A DNA stretch of 64,000 nt from positions 4,902,501-4,966,500 of the forward strand of contig JAILWY010000024.1 in NCBI GenBank assembly GCA_022113835.1, read 5' to 3'. Origin of the DNA: Atopsyche davidsoni (lineage: Eukaryota; Arthropoda; Insecta; Trichoptera; Hydrobiosidae). The translations under genes and the position numbers were made by a program. Under the pieces are notes generated by a model that saw nothing but the letters and a program-made list of their open reading frames with translations, was not told the DNA's origin and made no database searches. Positions 19,999 through 31,808 of the stretch are shown here, piece by piece; position 1 is the stretch's first letter; each line of letters begins with the position of its first letter.

Positions 19999-22900
19999 CT
20001 GAAAAGAAAAAAAGACGAATAATTAGTAATTATAAAAATAAAATACATATTAATTGGATTTTATATAATATTTTGAGTGTAAAAATCTTATGGGAATCAA
20101 TGTACGTCAACGTTTAATTTTTAACAGGTCTTTCTTCAAGAGTCAAGATAATAACATAATATTACTTTTGAATAAGCTTTTAATACCATCTTGAAGCCTA
20201 GATGTGAAAAGAATATAAGTATATGTATTTTTATCTGACTGAAATTTTTACATGCTTTTTAATTTACGAAAGCATTGAACTCATAAGTACATTTCATTTA
20301 TTTTTAAATAAAAGTTGATATCAGTAGTAAAAGGTAAAAAATCTAAGGGATTGTGACATTTCAAAATTGTTAGCATTTTACATAAATAATAACATTTGAT
20401 AATTAATTTTAAAATCATTTTTTGAAGCCTGATTTTTATTCAAAGTAACTTTTAACAAAATTGAACATAAAAATTTAAGAACACAAATCTAAAAAAAACA
20501 CTAAAAATTTTCAGTGAAAGAACCTTTTTACGCTCAAGAGGCATTGTCAAACTAGGCTTGAAAAGTTGAACATCATCTTTGTACAGCAAAATAACTCCGT
20601 TTTATATTAAAATGGAAGAGCAATTACTTATACTTATATTTCAGATTTTTTTTTAGAAAAATATTAAAACTGTATTGAATAATCTTCTTCAGCTCTCAGT
20701 ACAAATATTGTACTGAGCAAAATAGTAATTCTCAAAACTAATTTAGAAAAATAGCAAGTCTGTACTTTTCCCGGAACATGAATCGAAACAGAACCGCCAT
20801 TTAAGCACAAAAATAAACAAGAGCTTCCAAAACTTTAAGGCTTGGTCGCCAAAGCTTTATCGAGTTTCGAGAGAATTGTTGCTCTCCAGTAGTTTGTCCT
20901 GACGCCAGAGTTTCTCAAACTTTGTCCGCGCCGCACCGCTACCGTATGCTCCGATTTCACGCCGGTTTACGTCAGCGAAAGCACAGTTCTGCGGTTATTG
21001 AATCGAGAATTCAATATTCTTCATCGGAATAAAAAAAAAATGTATGCAATCAAGTTCTCTGACAAATGAACAAACATCCGATTTCCAGAAAGAAGAGTAT
21101 TTCATCGCAAGCTTAATGTAACTTACTCGACAGCATGCCTCTGGTATTAATCAGTATATCGTTAATCAGAGCTTTCATCGAAATAAGCTGTTAGTCGCAT
21201 TTGGCAATGTCTGGTAATTTGCATAAGAAACGTTGGATAAAAACAAACAAATATCACATAATTGTAACAGAGTGTTTTCATAACTCGCATACACACAGGC
21301 CTTACTTCTAATTTTCTTCACAAGAAGACAAGAGACATATAAGCCGGCAAGCGTAATGACTTTGTTATAAAAGTACTTTGCGTATATCTTCCCAAACACT
21401 AGGATGTAGTACATGGGACAGACCGTTCAGATGTCTCGGGTAAGAAAAATGCGCCCATATTTTTAACACTGCTACGTGCCTGGAGTGGGCAAAATTATGT
21501 TCTTACAGGGAAGTATTATTCCTTGTGTTTTAAAGGCATTTTTTTACATAAACAGAATTATCAAATCATAGGAGCTCTCAGAAAAAAATAGATTTGTTTT
21601 TTTTTTACATCGAGACAGATGTCTCTATCATAAATAAAAAATAAGCGCATAGGTAGTTTCTCAATGATCGAGTAAAATTTAGTAGGAAATGCGATATTTC
21701 AGATATGCCAGAACAAGAATTGATTACCTCAGTTTTGTCTTGTACTCTAAAATCAGAAAATTGTTTATAAGGAATGTACAATAACAATCACAGGAGGTAG
21801 ATTCTATACTTTTTTATACGCACCCTTTAATGCTTTCTTCTAATAATAAAGAGTTGTTGGAGTTTGAGAATTTTGAGTGATAAGGGATGATTAATGCTCC
21901 AGAGGTAGTTTGACGCGGGATTTTCATAAAAATGTGAGATTATCGGATCTTATCATCGAAATTTTACAATGAAATCCGCCTGTAATGGATTTTCGAAATT
22001 GATATATCTGAAAATAATTTTTCAGTATTTCCATTAAAAATACATCAACCATATTTTTAATATCTGCACATTATTGGTGATTCTTACGTTATATAATATC
22101 TAAATGGCTCTATGTACTAAAGAAAAAATCTTTCAAATAAAATTTGTACATACAATAAGGATAAAATATATACACACAATTCAAGATAGATCTCTTGCAA
22201 CTATTTTTTCTTCAGCGGCGACTTTTTTTTTTTTTAATGAAACACAAAAGCAGGCAATTAAACGGTCACATTTTTTTACAGGACGAAAGTTTGGCTGCGA
22301 ACTTTCCTGCGCTGCCTTTTCAAAAAGTAAATTGGAAGTGCATGCATTTGTAACAAGTTTCCTGAAACTAACTTCAGTTTCCCCCAAGACTCTCCACGGG
22401 ATTTTTGAATAAAAGCTTAGACGAAGATCTACGCGGTAGACCATCCGAACAGTGCTTTTGAAAAAAAAAAAGCTCTCCCTTACGTTTTCAAGCTTTTAAG
22501 CAACCCCTGCCCGACGTCGTCTTTCTCGCATGATGAATCTAATCTAATTTGGGTTTAAGTATGATGGAATGGAGTTTTGTGTTTTGCTTCGTAGTTTATT
22601 GTTGTTTAAATTCTGAATGCGCACTTATCAGAATAAAATATATTGTGTCATATTTAGATACAACAAAAAATACACAACTTAACGCAAATAAAAATATTTT
22701 TTTTTTTTTGTGTATATTTTCTTTTTTTCCTTTTTTGCGTTACAAACAATAAATATTTTGTGCTTACAAAACGATTCACTAGTTTTTATATATGTTAAAA
22801 TTTTCAATTTTATAATAAGGTAGATCTATTTTTTCTCATAGTTTTGTAAAAAATAGGTACATTTTTATTTCACTCGCAGGAGATATTCTATTTTATCAGA

Positions 22901-23213
22901 AACAACTATTTTAATAGAGAACCTGTGGCCAAGCTTTTAGGGCAATCAGCTACATCTCAAGTATTTATATAAGATGATTACGTAAAACATATATTATATA
23001 AATGAAATTTTTCTAAAAACAAATTATTAGATATAAAAAATTAAATATTTTTATAGGACCCCAAAGTTGGAAAATAAGCAAGTGTGTTCAAAAATATTAT
23101 AAAAGGCCCATAAAAATATTAATATAAGTCCTGATTTCACACTTGAAAATTAAATATGTATTATATATAAAATATGTATAAAGAATTTTTCCTAGAATAG
23201 GCAATTGTTAAGA
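19999..23213. other. No recognised gene
   Basis: AT-rich, with GC-richer patches at 20810-21000 and 22200-22530. At 20906 a CAGAGTTTCTCAAACTTTG stretch resembles the start of a hAT inverted repeat, followed by a CG-rich run, but no partner end was found. Nothing else here is assignable. Confidence 0.35.
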
Positions 23214-23475
23214 CAGTGGTCCCCAACCTTATGCCCGCGGGCACCATGGCGCCCGCCGACCGTTTTACGTGTGCCCGCCGCTGTGCGACCGCGATAAAAA
23301 GATCTCTAAGCTTACAATAAAATGTTATGAAAAAAATATATATTTAGTAATTAAACAGATAAATAACAGCGAAAACAGTTATATTGTCTTATTTTACAAA
23401 AAATAATTTCTTTTAAAAAAATAAATGGTGCCTAAAATGTGCTCTTGGGTGCAAAAAGGTTGGGGACCTCGGGGA
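23214..23475. mobile_element. Short hAT-type MITE
   Basis: About 262 bp with inverted ends CAGTGGTCCCCAACC and GGTTGGGGACCTCGG. The left part is CG-rich (GCCCGCGGGCACCATGGCGC) and the right contains GTGCTCTTGGGTGC. CAGTGGTCCCCAACC is a typical hAT terminal repeat. No 8-bp target duplication is clear. It is too short to code. Confidence 0.65.
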
Positions 23476-23956
23476 TTCGTAAATTGATCTCCTTGTTAAT
23501 AAAAATACTCACAATATTTTTTTCTACGCATACATTTTAACAAACATCATTTCAGGATCGTTTCGTAGAATGAAGATCAAACGAAAATGTTGTCTCAACA
23601 ACGTTAATTGAATTTCACAAATATTACAAAACAGTTTTTTCTGAGTTGTTTATTTTTATTAAATTATATACGGTTGTCTGCGGGAGCCTTTTGCGATCTG
23701 CGCAGCGGAGCACACGGGGTATTCCCCTTCGCCGGCACTCGCATTTATGGGGTTTCCCACCGGAAGGAATGCTGGATTTATTTTAAGCGGCAACACACCC
23801 CCTGGCAACCACGTCAGTCGCGATCTTCCGTGAAGTTAATGTCTCTATTTACGCTAATGTGCAAGGGTTGTCTTTGTACCGAGTGCAAAAGAGAAGACAG
23901 GCTACATTCTGCATTGAGAAAATATTAAAAAAACTACATGAATAAAATCAATTCTA
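23476..23956. other. GC-richer unique patch 23680-23900, no gene assigned
   Basis: A 106-codon plus-strand ORF (23608-23928) covers the patch but matches no protein I know and lacks splice sites that would define an exon. Confidence 0.35.
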
Positions 23957-24022
23957 TAAGATTTAATATATGCTCAGTGAGATGGTCGCCAACCTACTCT
24001 GATGAAAAATACACGAAGAAAA
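23957..24022 (+). repeat. SINE-like repeat, 3' end only
   Basis: TATGCTCAGTGAGATGGTCG, CCAACCTACTCTGATG and GAAGAAAATAAT match the 3' end of the family seen at 1-272 and 15463-15785. It is strongly 5'-truncated, as expected for a retroposed copy. Confidence 0.55.
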
Positions 24023-24094
24023 TAATATATTTTTTTATTGCGTTTAAAGTATGTGTATGTACAAGCTTGAATCTTCTTCTGAATAAATTTATAT

Positions 24095-24308
24095 AATGAT
24101 AAAAGTAACCTTTTATTCTGTCTTTACTTTGAGTTTAGTTTCGACCAATAAAAGTTTAGTTATGCATCTGATGATGACCTAGTCTATTTGGTTGAAACTA
24201 GTGATGCAAAAAAAAATGCAATAAACTCAAAGTGAAGACAGAATACAAAGTTACTTTTATCATTATAATAATGGATCTTCACCAATCAAATGCCTTGTCC
24301 CTCAACAA
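24095..24308 (+). mobile_element. Family-a foldback element, copy 2
   Basis: A 214-bp insertion flanked by an identical 14-bp duplication GAATAAATTTATAT (24081-24094 and 24309-24322). The arms are GATAAAAGTAACCTTTTATT and the complementary AATACAAAGTTACTTTTATC. The tail ATGGATCTTCACCAATCAAA matches copy 1. The right arm has the hammerhead-like core at 24168-24198: TGCAT before CTGATGA, GACC/GGTT stem, GAAAC, then TAGTGATGCA, so TGCAT/ATGCA can form stem I. The presumed cleavage triplet reads GTG, not GTC, which argues against self-cleavage in this copy. Confidence 0.65.
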
Positions 24309-24399
24309 GAATAAATTTATATCCTGAACCAGGCTCATTAGTTCGGCTGTACTTCCAACTTTCAGCTAATGGTGAAATTTTGGCATCCACGTAAGTTTT

Positions 24400-24650
24400 T
24401 TCCTTACAATGATCTTTTTTTCTTGGAGAATCAGCTGTAGAATGCTTATTTATTGTTTCAAGACCTTACGATTTTTACCATCGTCGAGACTTGTACTTCT
24501 TTGCGCATTCTGTGCAAGACTCTCATTCGTGACGCGGTCAACCCATGGTGTTTTAAGGATTCTCCTATAAAGCTACATTTCAAACGCCTTTACTCTTCGC
24601 ATTGCAGCTGTTTTATGTGTCCAGGCTTCAATGTTGATTTGTAAGTTGTC
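24400..24650 (-). pseudogene. LINE reverse-transcriptase ORF fragment (C-terminal part)
   Basis: The minus strand reads INIEAWTHKTAAMRRVKAFE, M, stop, LYRRILKTPWVDRVTNESLA, QNAQR. The EAW(T).K....RR..AFEM W.YRR.LKI.W.D.VTNE pattern is the familiar C-terminal stretch after the reverse-transcriptase domain of insect LINEs. Here the expected tryptophan codon TGG has become TAG. It continues as diverged sequence towards 24400. It is a dead fragment with no 3' tail seen. Confidence 0.7.
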
Positions 24651-25228
24651 GATCAACTCTTTACTGGCGACCAATTTTTTTAAAAATATATATTCACGGA
24701 GAGGCCATCGTTAACTTTGCTGACTTAACAAGTTATAAAATAATTAAAAATCACAAAAAATAGAATAAACACAATTGTTCTTACTTATTTCAACGTTTTT
24801 CTTGCTTCTCTTCTGTTATTTGGTTGATCTGTAAAAACATGATATCTTTATATAATCCATGTGATAATAATGTCTAAATAAAAGTGTTTTATTTCAATTG
24901 ATTAAACTAAGTTTTAGTTCGGATAGATTCAATATTTCATACGATATAAATGATATGACATCGCACCGAGGCTCGTGGTCTTCCAACGTGACTCGGTCGA
25001 TGCGCCAAATGCAATAACTTCGATTCGTGTCATCAATTCTAATTTATCTCCGGGACTCGAACCCCTCTCACCCGAAAACAGAAAGCGGCCAAGACTACGG
25101 GGAAGAGCTTAAGAAGGTGATGTATTGCCTACTTATAAGGAACGGTAAGGGTTTTGTTTCTTTTCGAGATAGTTCTAGTTATAAATAACTCGTTGGGGTC
25201 AGTTGATGCGATTTGTGTTGCTTTATGG

Positions 25229-25739
25229 CAGAGGTTCCCAAAGTGGTCAATATCGACCCCCGGGGATCGATTTTGCCCTGCAAGGGGTCGATGACAGCGA
25301 AATATAAAATTGGGGGTCCATGATCTGTAAATGGGGGTCTACGAGAGTGAATCCCATTTAAGCAGGTCATCACCAAAAATATAGACATTTCGTAAATATC
25401 ATAATGCTCCGAACACAGATTGTACCGATGTACTTTGTGACGAATCGAAGCCCTGAAGCGTAGAAGTATTTTGTATGTTTTTAATTAATGTATTTTATTA
25501 TATTTAAATGTAATTCTACCTAGTATTCTCTGTCAAAAATATTGATTATCTGAATGTTATAATTAACTTTACATGTATTTTAACTTTTTCATTTTTAAAC
25601 CCACTGTACAGTAAACCCTATGAAAGTGAGTTGTTTTATATAGGATGTCAAAAATATGTTTGAACATGATGAATTCTTCGACGAAAAACAGGAAAACTCG
25701 ACAAGGGGTCGACGGGACAAAATAGTTTGAGAAACTATG
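25229..25739 (-). mobile_element. hAT deletion derivative with 8-bp target duplication
   Basis: A 511-bp element starting CAGAGGTTCCCAAAGTGG and ending AATAGTTTGAGAAACTATG. Perfect 8-bp duplications CTTTATGG lie at 25221-25228 and 25740-25747. The left part has GGGGATCGATTTTGCCCTGC, AAGGGGTCGATGACAGCGAA and GGGGGTCTACGAGAG, shared with copies at 42992 and 57388. The right part has GATGTCAAAAATATGTTTGA and AGGGGTCGACGGGA. No ORF remains. A family-b end remnant (CTCTGTCAAAAATATTGA, about 25528) is embedded. Confidence 0.8.
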
Positions 25740-26468
25740 CTTTATGGGGATACTTTTATCTATTGCGGCTGCAATTCGCAGACTTTTTCAAAATAATAAA
25801 AACCTCGGTGTAGAAAAAAAGAAAGACTCACTCACTCATGAGATATATGAGATTCCGCATATTTAATGCTTAGCTTTATTCAAAAATAGGTTTCGAATAA
25901 GATCCTTAGCTGCTGTAAAGTAATTCAATAAAAAATACCAAGAAACGCAATTCACATTTCTTGCTCGTGTGTGCCGCAGAGTTATGCAAATATATACAAA
26001 CAAAAATATGCAAAAGTGACTATTTAAATTTTAAGCTCCTCGGCGTCATCAGTTGGGTTTCTCATTAAAAATAATTGCACCAGAAGAGAGCGGCAGGTGC
26101 TCGCGGGATGCTCTTTCCCTTTCTGCCTCATTAAGCGGCCATTGTCCCGCCAGTCGCTCCGTCTCACCTGGCCCGGGGAAAGTAGAGTGCACCCGAGCGC
26201 ACAAGTATCTCGAAAAAGAAATGAAGATTTACGCGAATACGTATTTTTGAATATAAAAGTTTGATCTTTGATGCGTGAAGCTATTCGTGTTCAGATGAAT
26301 GAGATTGCAAGTGGGTGACACATTTTATTTACTGTCTATTTTATATTTTTTTATTCAATATATTTTCTATTTTCAGAGCACCGAAAACATATTTGTTTAG
26401 AGACAGCTTACGATATTTTATATATATTTAACATCCATGCAACAATAATCTGTTGATCACGAATTAAC

Positions 26469-26643
26469 TTATATTTACTAATATGATTAATCACATTAGT
26501 TCATATATAGAAGATGATTTAAAGAAACTCTCAGAAAAATATCATCGTGAGATATTGTGGGATCACGATGATATTTTTCTGAGAGTTTCTTTAAATCATC
26601 ATATATATATGAACTAATGTGCCTAATCATATTAGTAAATATA
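26469..26643. repeat. Near-perfect 175-bp palindrome, collapsed tRNA-like foldback element
   Basis: The left arm TTACTAATATGATTAATCAC ... AGAAAAATATCATCGTGA (to 26550) is complementary to the right arm from 26563 (TCACGATGATATTTTTCTGA ... CTAATCATATTAGTAAATAT), with a 12-nt loop GATATTGTGGGA. The arms equal the flank that follows the tRNA-like core in the elements at 33, 42 and 61 kb, and the loop keeps only TGTGGGA of the T-arm. The core has been lost and two ends joined head to head. An outer end AATGGGTAATAAATACGCAT follows at about 26653. Confidence 0.8.
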
Positions 26644-26652
26644 ATAAGCCCG

Positions 26653-27324
26653 TAATGGGTAATAAATACGCATGTGATTGACTGATCCATAACATAGATA
26701 TAAATTAATTTATAGTTAAAAGCACAAATAAATTACAGTAAACTAAAAATTCCGCTGACTTAAAAACCGCGATTTAAAAATAAAACCTTCTGTAAAATTT
26801 TACATAAATTAAATAAAATACAAATAAAGCTTTTTTTTAAGTAAGGCCTATTTGCTTTCAATTATATCAATGTTCCGCAAATTCAAATCAAATCAAATCA
26901 ATCAATATCAAATTATACCAAATTTAAGTTCTTTCAATCTTTAAAATATTGTATAATAAAAATAAATTAAAATTTTAATATTATTTCGCTCAATTGGAAA
27001 TTAAGTTGATTTCGCTTTCATTCTTCCTAAATTTTTTTAGTGAAAATCAGGTTATTAAATAATTTTTACTACACTTTTAACTGTAATGAAAATATATGAA
27101 ATATTATTTTGCACATGTTTTTATTATTGATTTAGAAAGGGCAACATTATTTCAGGCAATTCCGTTACAAATCCATGCCGACCTACCAAAGTTTGAATGT
27201 TAATTGATAAGCCAATCATATTTCACAATATTGCCGGCGTATTCTAAAGGCAAACAGCATTCTCAAACTTCCTGCCAACTATCCCAGATGGAGATTACTA
27301 CGCGACGGACGGGATGGTCCCGAG
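26653..27324. other. No recognised gene
   Basis: AT-rich sequence with a small (AATC)-rich tract near 26886-26915. No repeat family or ORF could be assigned. Confidence 0.35.
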
Positions 27325-28274
27325 CAGTGATTCTCAAACTGTGGGGAGCGCGTCGTTATAGGCATTCAATATTGAATGTGTGGAATATTAATGAGAAAAA
27401 ATTATTTTAATTATAAATACATATTTTTCAAGCAAACAAACTAGGCTAAAACTAAGAGACATGAATATTGATTAAATGTGTTCGTAGGTTAAGGCAGTCG
27501 TACTGAAATTTAATATCCAAGAACACAGCACAACTAATAAATAATATATTTGATAAAAAAAACACACAATGTTGTACATTTTTTCTACACAGTAAATAGA
27601 AAGAATTTCAATAAAAGTATAGGGTGTCCAAAAAGCGTATCGGGTATTTGTTTTAGTGACCGTTATTGCGATATGCTGCGAAGATTTTTGGGCCCAAAGT
27701 TGCAGAAATTTCAAGGTTTCAACTCAAAAACGTGGTTCCAACAACATTTCCCTTACATCCAATCAATCAACTGAAGCTGTTTACGAATTATTCCCTAATA
27801 AGGTAATTTCACGTAGAGGTAACATCAACTGGCCTCCCAGAAGTCCCGACCTTAGCCCTCTTGACTATTTTGTATGGGGATACCTTAAAAGTAGGGTTTG
27901 TGAGAATAATCCGACGAACTTAACGGAATTGAAATAAAACATCAGGTTGGAAATGGCAGCAATATCGAGGGCTTTGTGTCAGAGTGTTATCAGCAATCTT
28001 CGTTCCTGATTAGACGAGTGCCAGCAGCGTAACGGTCACCTTTTGGATAACATCATCTTTATGTAATAATTTTCCATTTTGTATTCTTATAATCAACAAT
28101 AAAAAAAATTACTTGATTACTAATAGTTTTTGTTTTATGTAACTAACAAATACCCGATACTCTTTTTGGACACACTGTAGCTGCTACTATAAAAATTTCA
28201 ATATGTAGTACGATTTTTTTTTAAATTATGACATTGGCAGTGGCTCAAGAGGTGTAGAAGTTTGACAACCACTG
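27325..28274. mobile_element. hAT-type element carrying a nested Tc1/mariner
   Basis: Left end CAGTGATTCTCAAACTGTGG and right end GTTTGACAACCACTG are inverted versions of the common hAT end CAGTGGTTCTCAAAC. About 560 bp of the interior is a later Tc1/mariner insertion (27620-28177), leaving about 390 bp of hAT sequence. No clear 8-bp target duplication is visible, so the outer boundaries are less certain than those of the other hAT copies. Confidence 0.55.
27620..28177 (+). mobile_element. Tc1/mariner-type element, internally deleted, TA target duplication
   Basis: Left TAGGGTGTCCAAAAAGCGTA then TCGGGTATTTGTT, right AACAAATACCCGATACTC then TTTTTGGACACACTG, flanked by TA (27618-27619 and 28178-28179). 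The coding remnant at about 27780-27937 reads TEAVYELFPNKVISRRGNIN, WPPRSPDLSPLDYFVWGYLK, SRVCENN, then CQSVISNLRSRLDECQQRNG with frame breaks. It is the end of an IS630/Tc1-type transposase around the second catalytic aspartate (SPDLSPLDYF). The N-terminal DNA-binding part and first aspartate are deleted. It is mobile only if an enzyme is supplied elsewhere. Confidence 0.8.
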
Positions 28275-28676
28275 GAATGCACGACCGAGGGGACAAAACC
28301 GCAGGCAAGCGTCGTGAGCCCGGGCCCGGCGACCGTAAAACTGCCAATAATGTGTGTATAATGCGCACTTAGCACGGGCGTCGTCTCCGACTGCTTGTGT
28401 TTATACTAATGTGCAGTTTATGAGCGAAACAGACACGGGATTAGCCGCTGTAAGAGTTTCAGGCTTCAGCGCGTTGGGCATGAGTGGATTATATTTTCAG
28501 GCTGTCGATTCAGCAATGAAACTATGATGTCTCAATTTTTTTTTTTTGCCGTGAGTTTGGGTTAAAATTTACAGTAATCAAACAAAATTCATCCGTATAC
28601 AAAAAAAGCGTAATTATTCTTGTTGAGATCAAAGCGGAATTTATATAAATAAATAATCAATTTATACGTGAAACAA

Positions 28677-28817
28677 CGAGATAAATCTCGGAACTATATG
28701 TTTATTAGTTTATGTTTTCAAGCAATCGATTCAGTAATGAAACGAGAAAGAGAATTTAAAGAAAATCGTAAGAATAATCCTACGATTTTCTTTAACGATG
28801 AGAATAATCTCATCGTT
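28677..28817. repeat. Cluster of three small hairpins
   Basis: CGAGA-TAAA-TCTCG (28677-28690), a 13-bp-arm hairpin AAAGAAAATCGTA/TACGATTTTCTTT (28758-28793) and a 10-bp-arm hairpin AACGATGAGA/TCTCATCGTT (28794-28817). The last two are adjacent and share an AGAATAATC core. No repeat family was recognised. Confidence 0.55.
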
Positions 28818-30831
28818 TTAGATCAGATTTTCATAACTTGTATACAAACTATTTTTTAATCAAATTACTTATAGACATATTAGCGTTTTTCAAAATAAAT
28901 ATCACTAAAAAACATTTTCTTCATAATAGAAATAGTCTTGTGCTTTTATATTTGTGTAGATTTTTTGTTTATATTGAGAGCCTGATTTTAGAATGGGGTT
29001 GAAATTTATTTTAATCAAGCTTTTTTTTTGTTCGTTTGAGAATGATTTTTTAGAATGTAAATTTTTCTGTATATTTTTATTCCACCCCCTCGGGTGGTTT
29101 CCGAGACACCCCAATGCTAATTCACCCTGTTGAAGTTTTGAATTTATGTAAAGAGTTGGATTTTCTGAGATTTTCAAGAAAAATCGTAGTAAACACACGA
29201 TTAGCATGCCGGGAATCCCCGTTTAATTGAATATAATTAAGTGCGGTCTGTCAAGGAGAAAAATTGCATCCTATAAATATTCAGTGGGAAAGAAGGAAAG
29301 CTGAGAGTTGGGGGAAAGTTGTCTGTTGCATAAAAAAAAAAAAATTCAATAAAATATGGATGAGACGTCTTTTAAAAAACACTGAACTATGTATTTTTTA
29401 ATTATGCACCACTTTGTATAAAAAAAAAACATAATTTTATTTAAATTGAATATTTTAAATATTTTTAAGTAATAATATTTCAAGAATTCTTTTAATACTT
29501 TATAATTTCATTACTCGACGTTTGCGGTATGTAAACGAAAATCCAAAAACTATTTTCTTCGTATTTTAAAGTAATTAAATTTAACTTAATTATTTTGAAT
29601 AGTATAGAATAGAGCTTTAAAATAAACCTGTCGTATAAAAAATTTATTTTTGTTTACATCAACTGGAATTTTTTTATAGTTTATAAACCATAAAATATTA
29701 TTCTGGTTATATTTTAATCGATAATTCATAAGTTAATAAGCAAATGTATTTTCCATTGGACCTCAATATGGTCATAAAGGTTTACTGATATTGAAATTGT
29801 AGCAATTTAAATAAAATATGGAAATTTCAATCTACTAACTACTTCTATCACTACTAAACTTGCGTGAGTATGTGTGTACATGTACATCTACGCAATAAAC
29901 CTAATTCTGTTGTAGGCAATTCCAAAATCGATAAGTCATTTCACGCCTTGATAAACACCTTCTCTTTTTTTCAAAGTTTTCGATTTAATAAGTGTCAAGA
30001 TTTATTAAAAATCTCACCGAAAAACCCCAAAAATAAGAAGAACTTGAAAATCTTGCGTGAAAGTTTGACAAATAATATTTAGCAAATAATACACGTTAAG
30101 TACGAATATTTTTATGTTGTGAAGATGTTACTTAAGTCAATTTAAAAAATTGATAAAGAATGATTATTTCTAAGCTGGTAAATATATCACGAATTTATGT
30201 ATGAATTAATTTTATTAGTTGAATATTATAAAAGGTGAAACAAAATTTTACTTATAATTACACATTCGCCATCGAATTTTTCTAAGTATGACGATCAATT
30301 AGAAGACGCATAAAAGCCTATTTTCGCATCAAGACGTTTCTTGTTTATAATAAAATATTTTAAATAGATTTTTACATAAATAAATAACTTCTATTAAGTT
30401 ATGAGTTTTGTCATCAAATGTTTAATAATGTTGCAACGGAAAAAAGCACAAGTCACATTTAATACAGCCATAATTTTTCACTCAAAAAGCCACAATTTAC
30501 ACTTCATCGTCAATTATTAAGCTCTTTTAGTTTGCACAAAGGCAATATGTCCTGGCAATCTAGAGCATTTTTACAATCCTGGTGATGCACCAATCGCTAA
30601 AAGGAGCGATGTACGGAGAGGGTGATCAATAAAAGGCTTGGTCACGAGAAAAGCAATTTGTCCCATTGAAAAATAAACCTAACAAATGAAACCAAATTGA
30701 CATTGCTTAATATTTTCTTCGTATTTATTTTCATTGCCTTCGAGATAAATTTTTCCTTTCTTGTATTTGGTTTGAAAGTAACGATTACGCGAAAATTATT
30801 TCAGGCCTGAAAAATTGAGTGAGTAAAAAGC
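28818..30831. other. No recognised gene
   Basis: AT-rich sequence with ORFs of 72-100 codons (28905-29207 minus, 29864-30082 plus) that match nothing I know. No repeats shared with other parts of the window were seen. Confidence 0.4.
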
Positions 30832-31377
30832 TTATCAATATTGACTATATTTTTTTGGAAAAAATTTTTGTTTGATATTTGTATACAAATATTAAATCTG
30901 CTTGAAGTGTTTACAAAATAAGAAAGCGATATTTTTAATGAAGCTATATAACAAATTGAATTCATCTATTGCACCGCGAGAGGGTAGCTTCTCAAGCGTA
31001 AAAGCTTACTTATAGATGTTATCAATATTTACTATATTTTTAGGGAAAAAAAATTTGTTTGATATTTGTATATAAATATTAAATCTGCTTGAAGCGTTTA
31101 TACAATAAGAAAGCGATATTTTTAATGAAGCTATATGATAAATTAAATTCATATATTGCACCGCGAGGGGGTAGCTTCTCAAGCGTAAAAGCTTACTTAT
31201 AGATGTTATCAATATTTACTATATTTTTAGGGAAAAAAAATTTGTTTGATATTTGTATATAAATATTAAATCTGCTTGAAGTGTTTATACAATAAGAAAG
31301 CACTCTTTTAAATGAAGCTATATAACAAATTGAATTCATCTATTGCACCGCGAGAGGGTAGCTTCTCGAGCGTCATA
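30832..31377 (+). repeat. Tandem array, three units of 187 bp
   Basis: TTATCAATATT starts at 30832, 31019 and 31206, spaced exactly 187 bp. Each unit contains TTTGTTTGATATTTGTATA, AAATATTAAATCTGCTTGAA, AATAAGAAAGC, TTAATGAAGCTATAT and ATTGCACCGCGAG.GGGTAGC, TTCTC.AGCG. Units two and three are nearly identical, and the third ends at AGCGTCATAAAT. It is a short satellite-like array. Confidence 0.9.
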
Positions 31378-31808
31378 AATCGTAAAAACCAATTATTTCT
31401 CAGCTGGAAATATACCGACTTTTTCCGTTAAGAGAGCGTTGCATCGAAATAAAACGTACAAAAATACTGTAGCGTGTCTCGCCAAGGGTTAGAGTACACA
31501 TCCAATTAGTTGAGAAATAAAATGTCGAAATTCTTTAATTGAGAGAACGAACTTTGGCACGTACTCAAAAAAGCTTAAGGGGCGCTTTGCAATATCGCTA
31601 ATGCGCAATTCGTTAAATTGTTTTAGACGTTAAAAAAAAATAAGTACTCTGACATAACATTATTGTAGTGAAGGTACAAAAGACTCAACTTTTCACTAAA
31701 CGGGCGTACTAAAATATTTTGCTCGTGAATTGTATTGTATTGAATAAAAAACTTGCTATCTGAATTTTTTGCAGACTTTACCAAAGCTACAAAAATATAG
31801 GTCTAAGT

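Noticed and set aside
25049..25120. tRNA-like T-arm (GGGGTTCGAGTCCCGG) on the minus strand
   Set aside because: The B box is good but I cannot build a D-arm, anticodon arm or acceptor stem around it, and the A box has mismatches. No second copy was seen.
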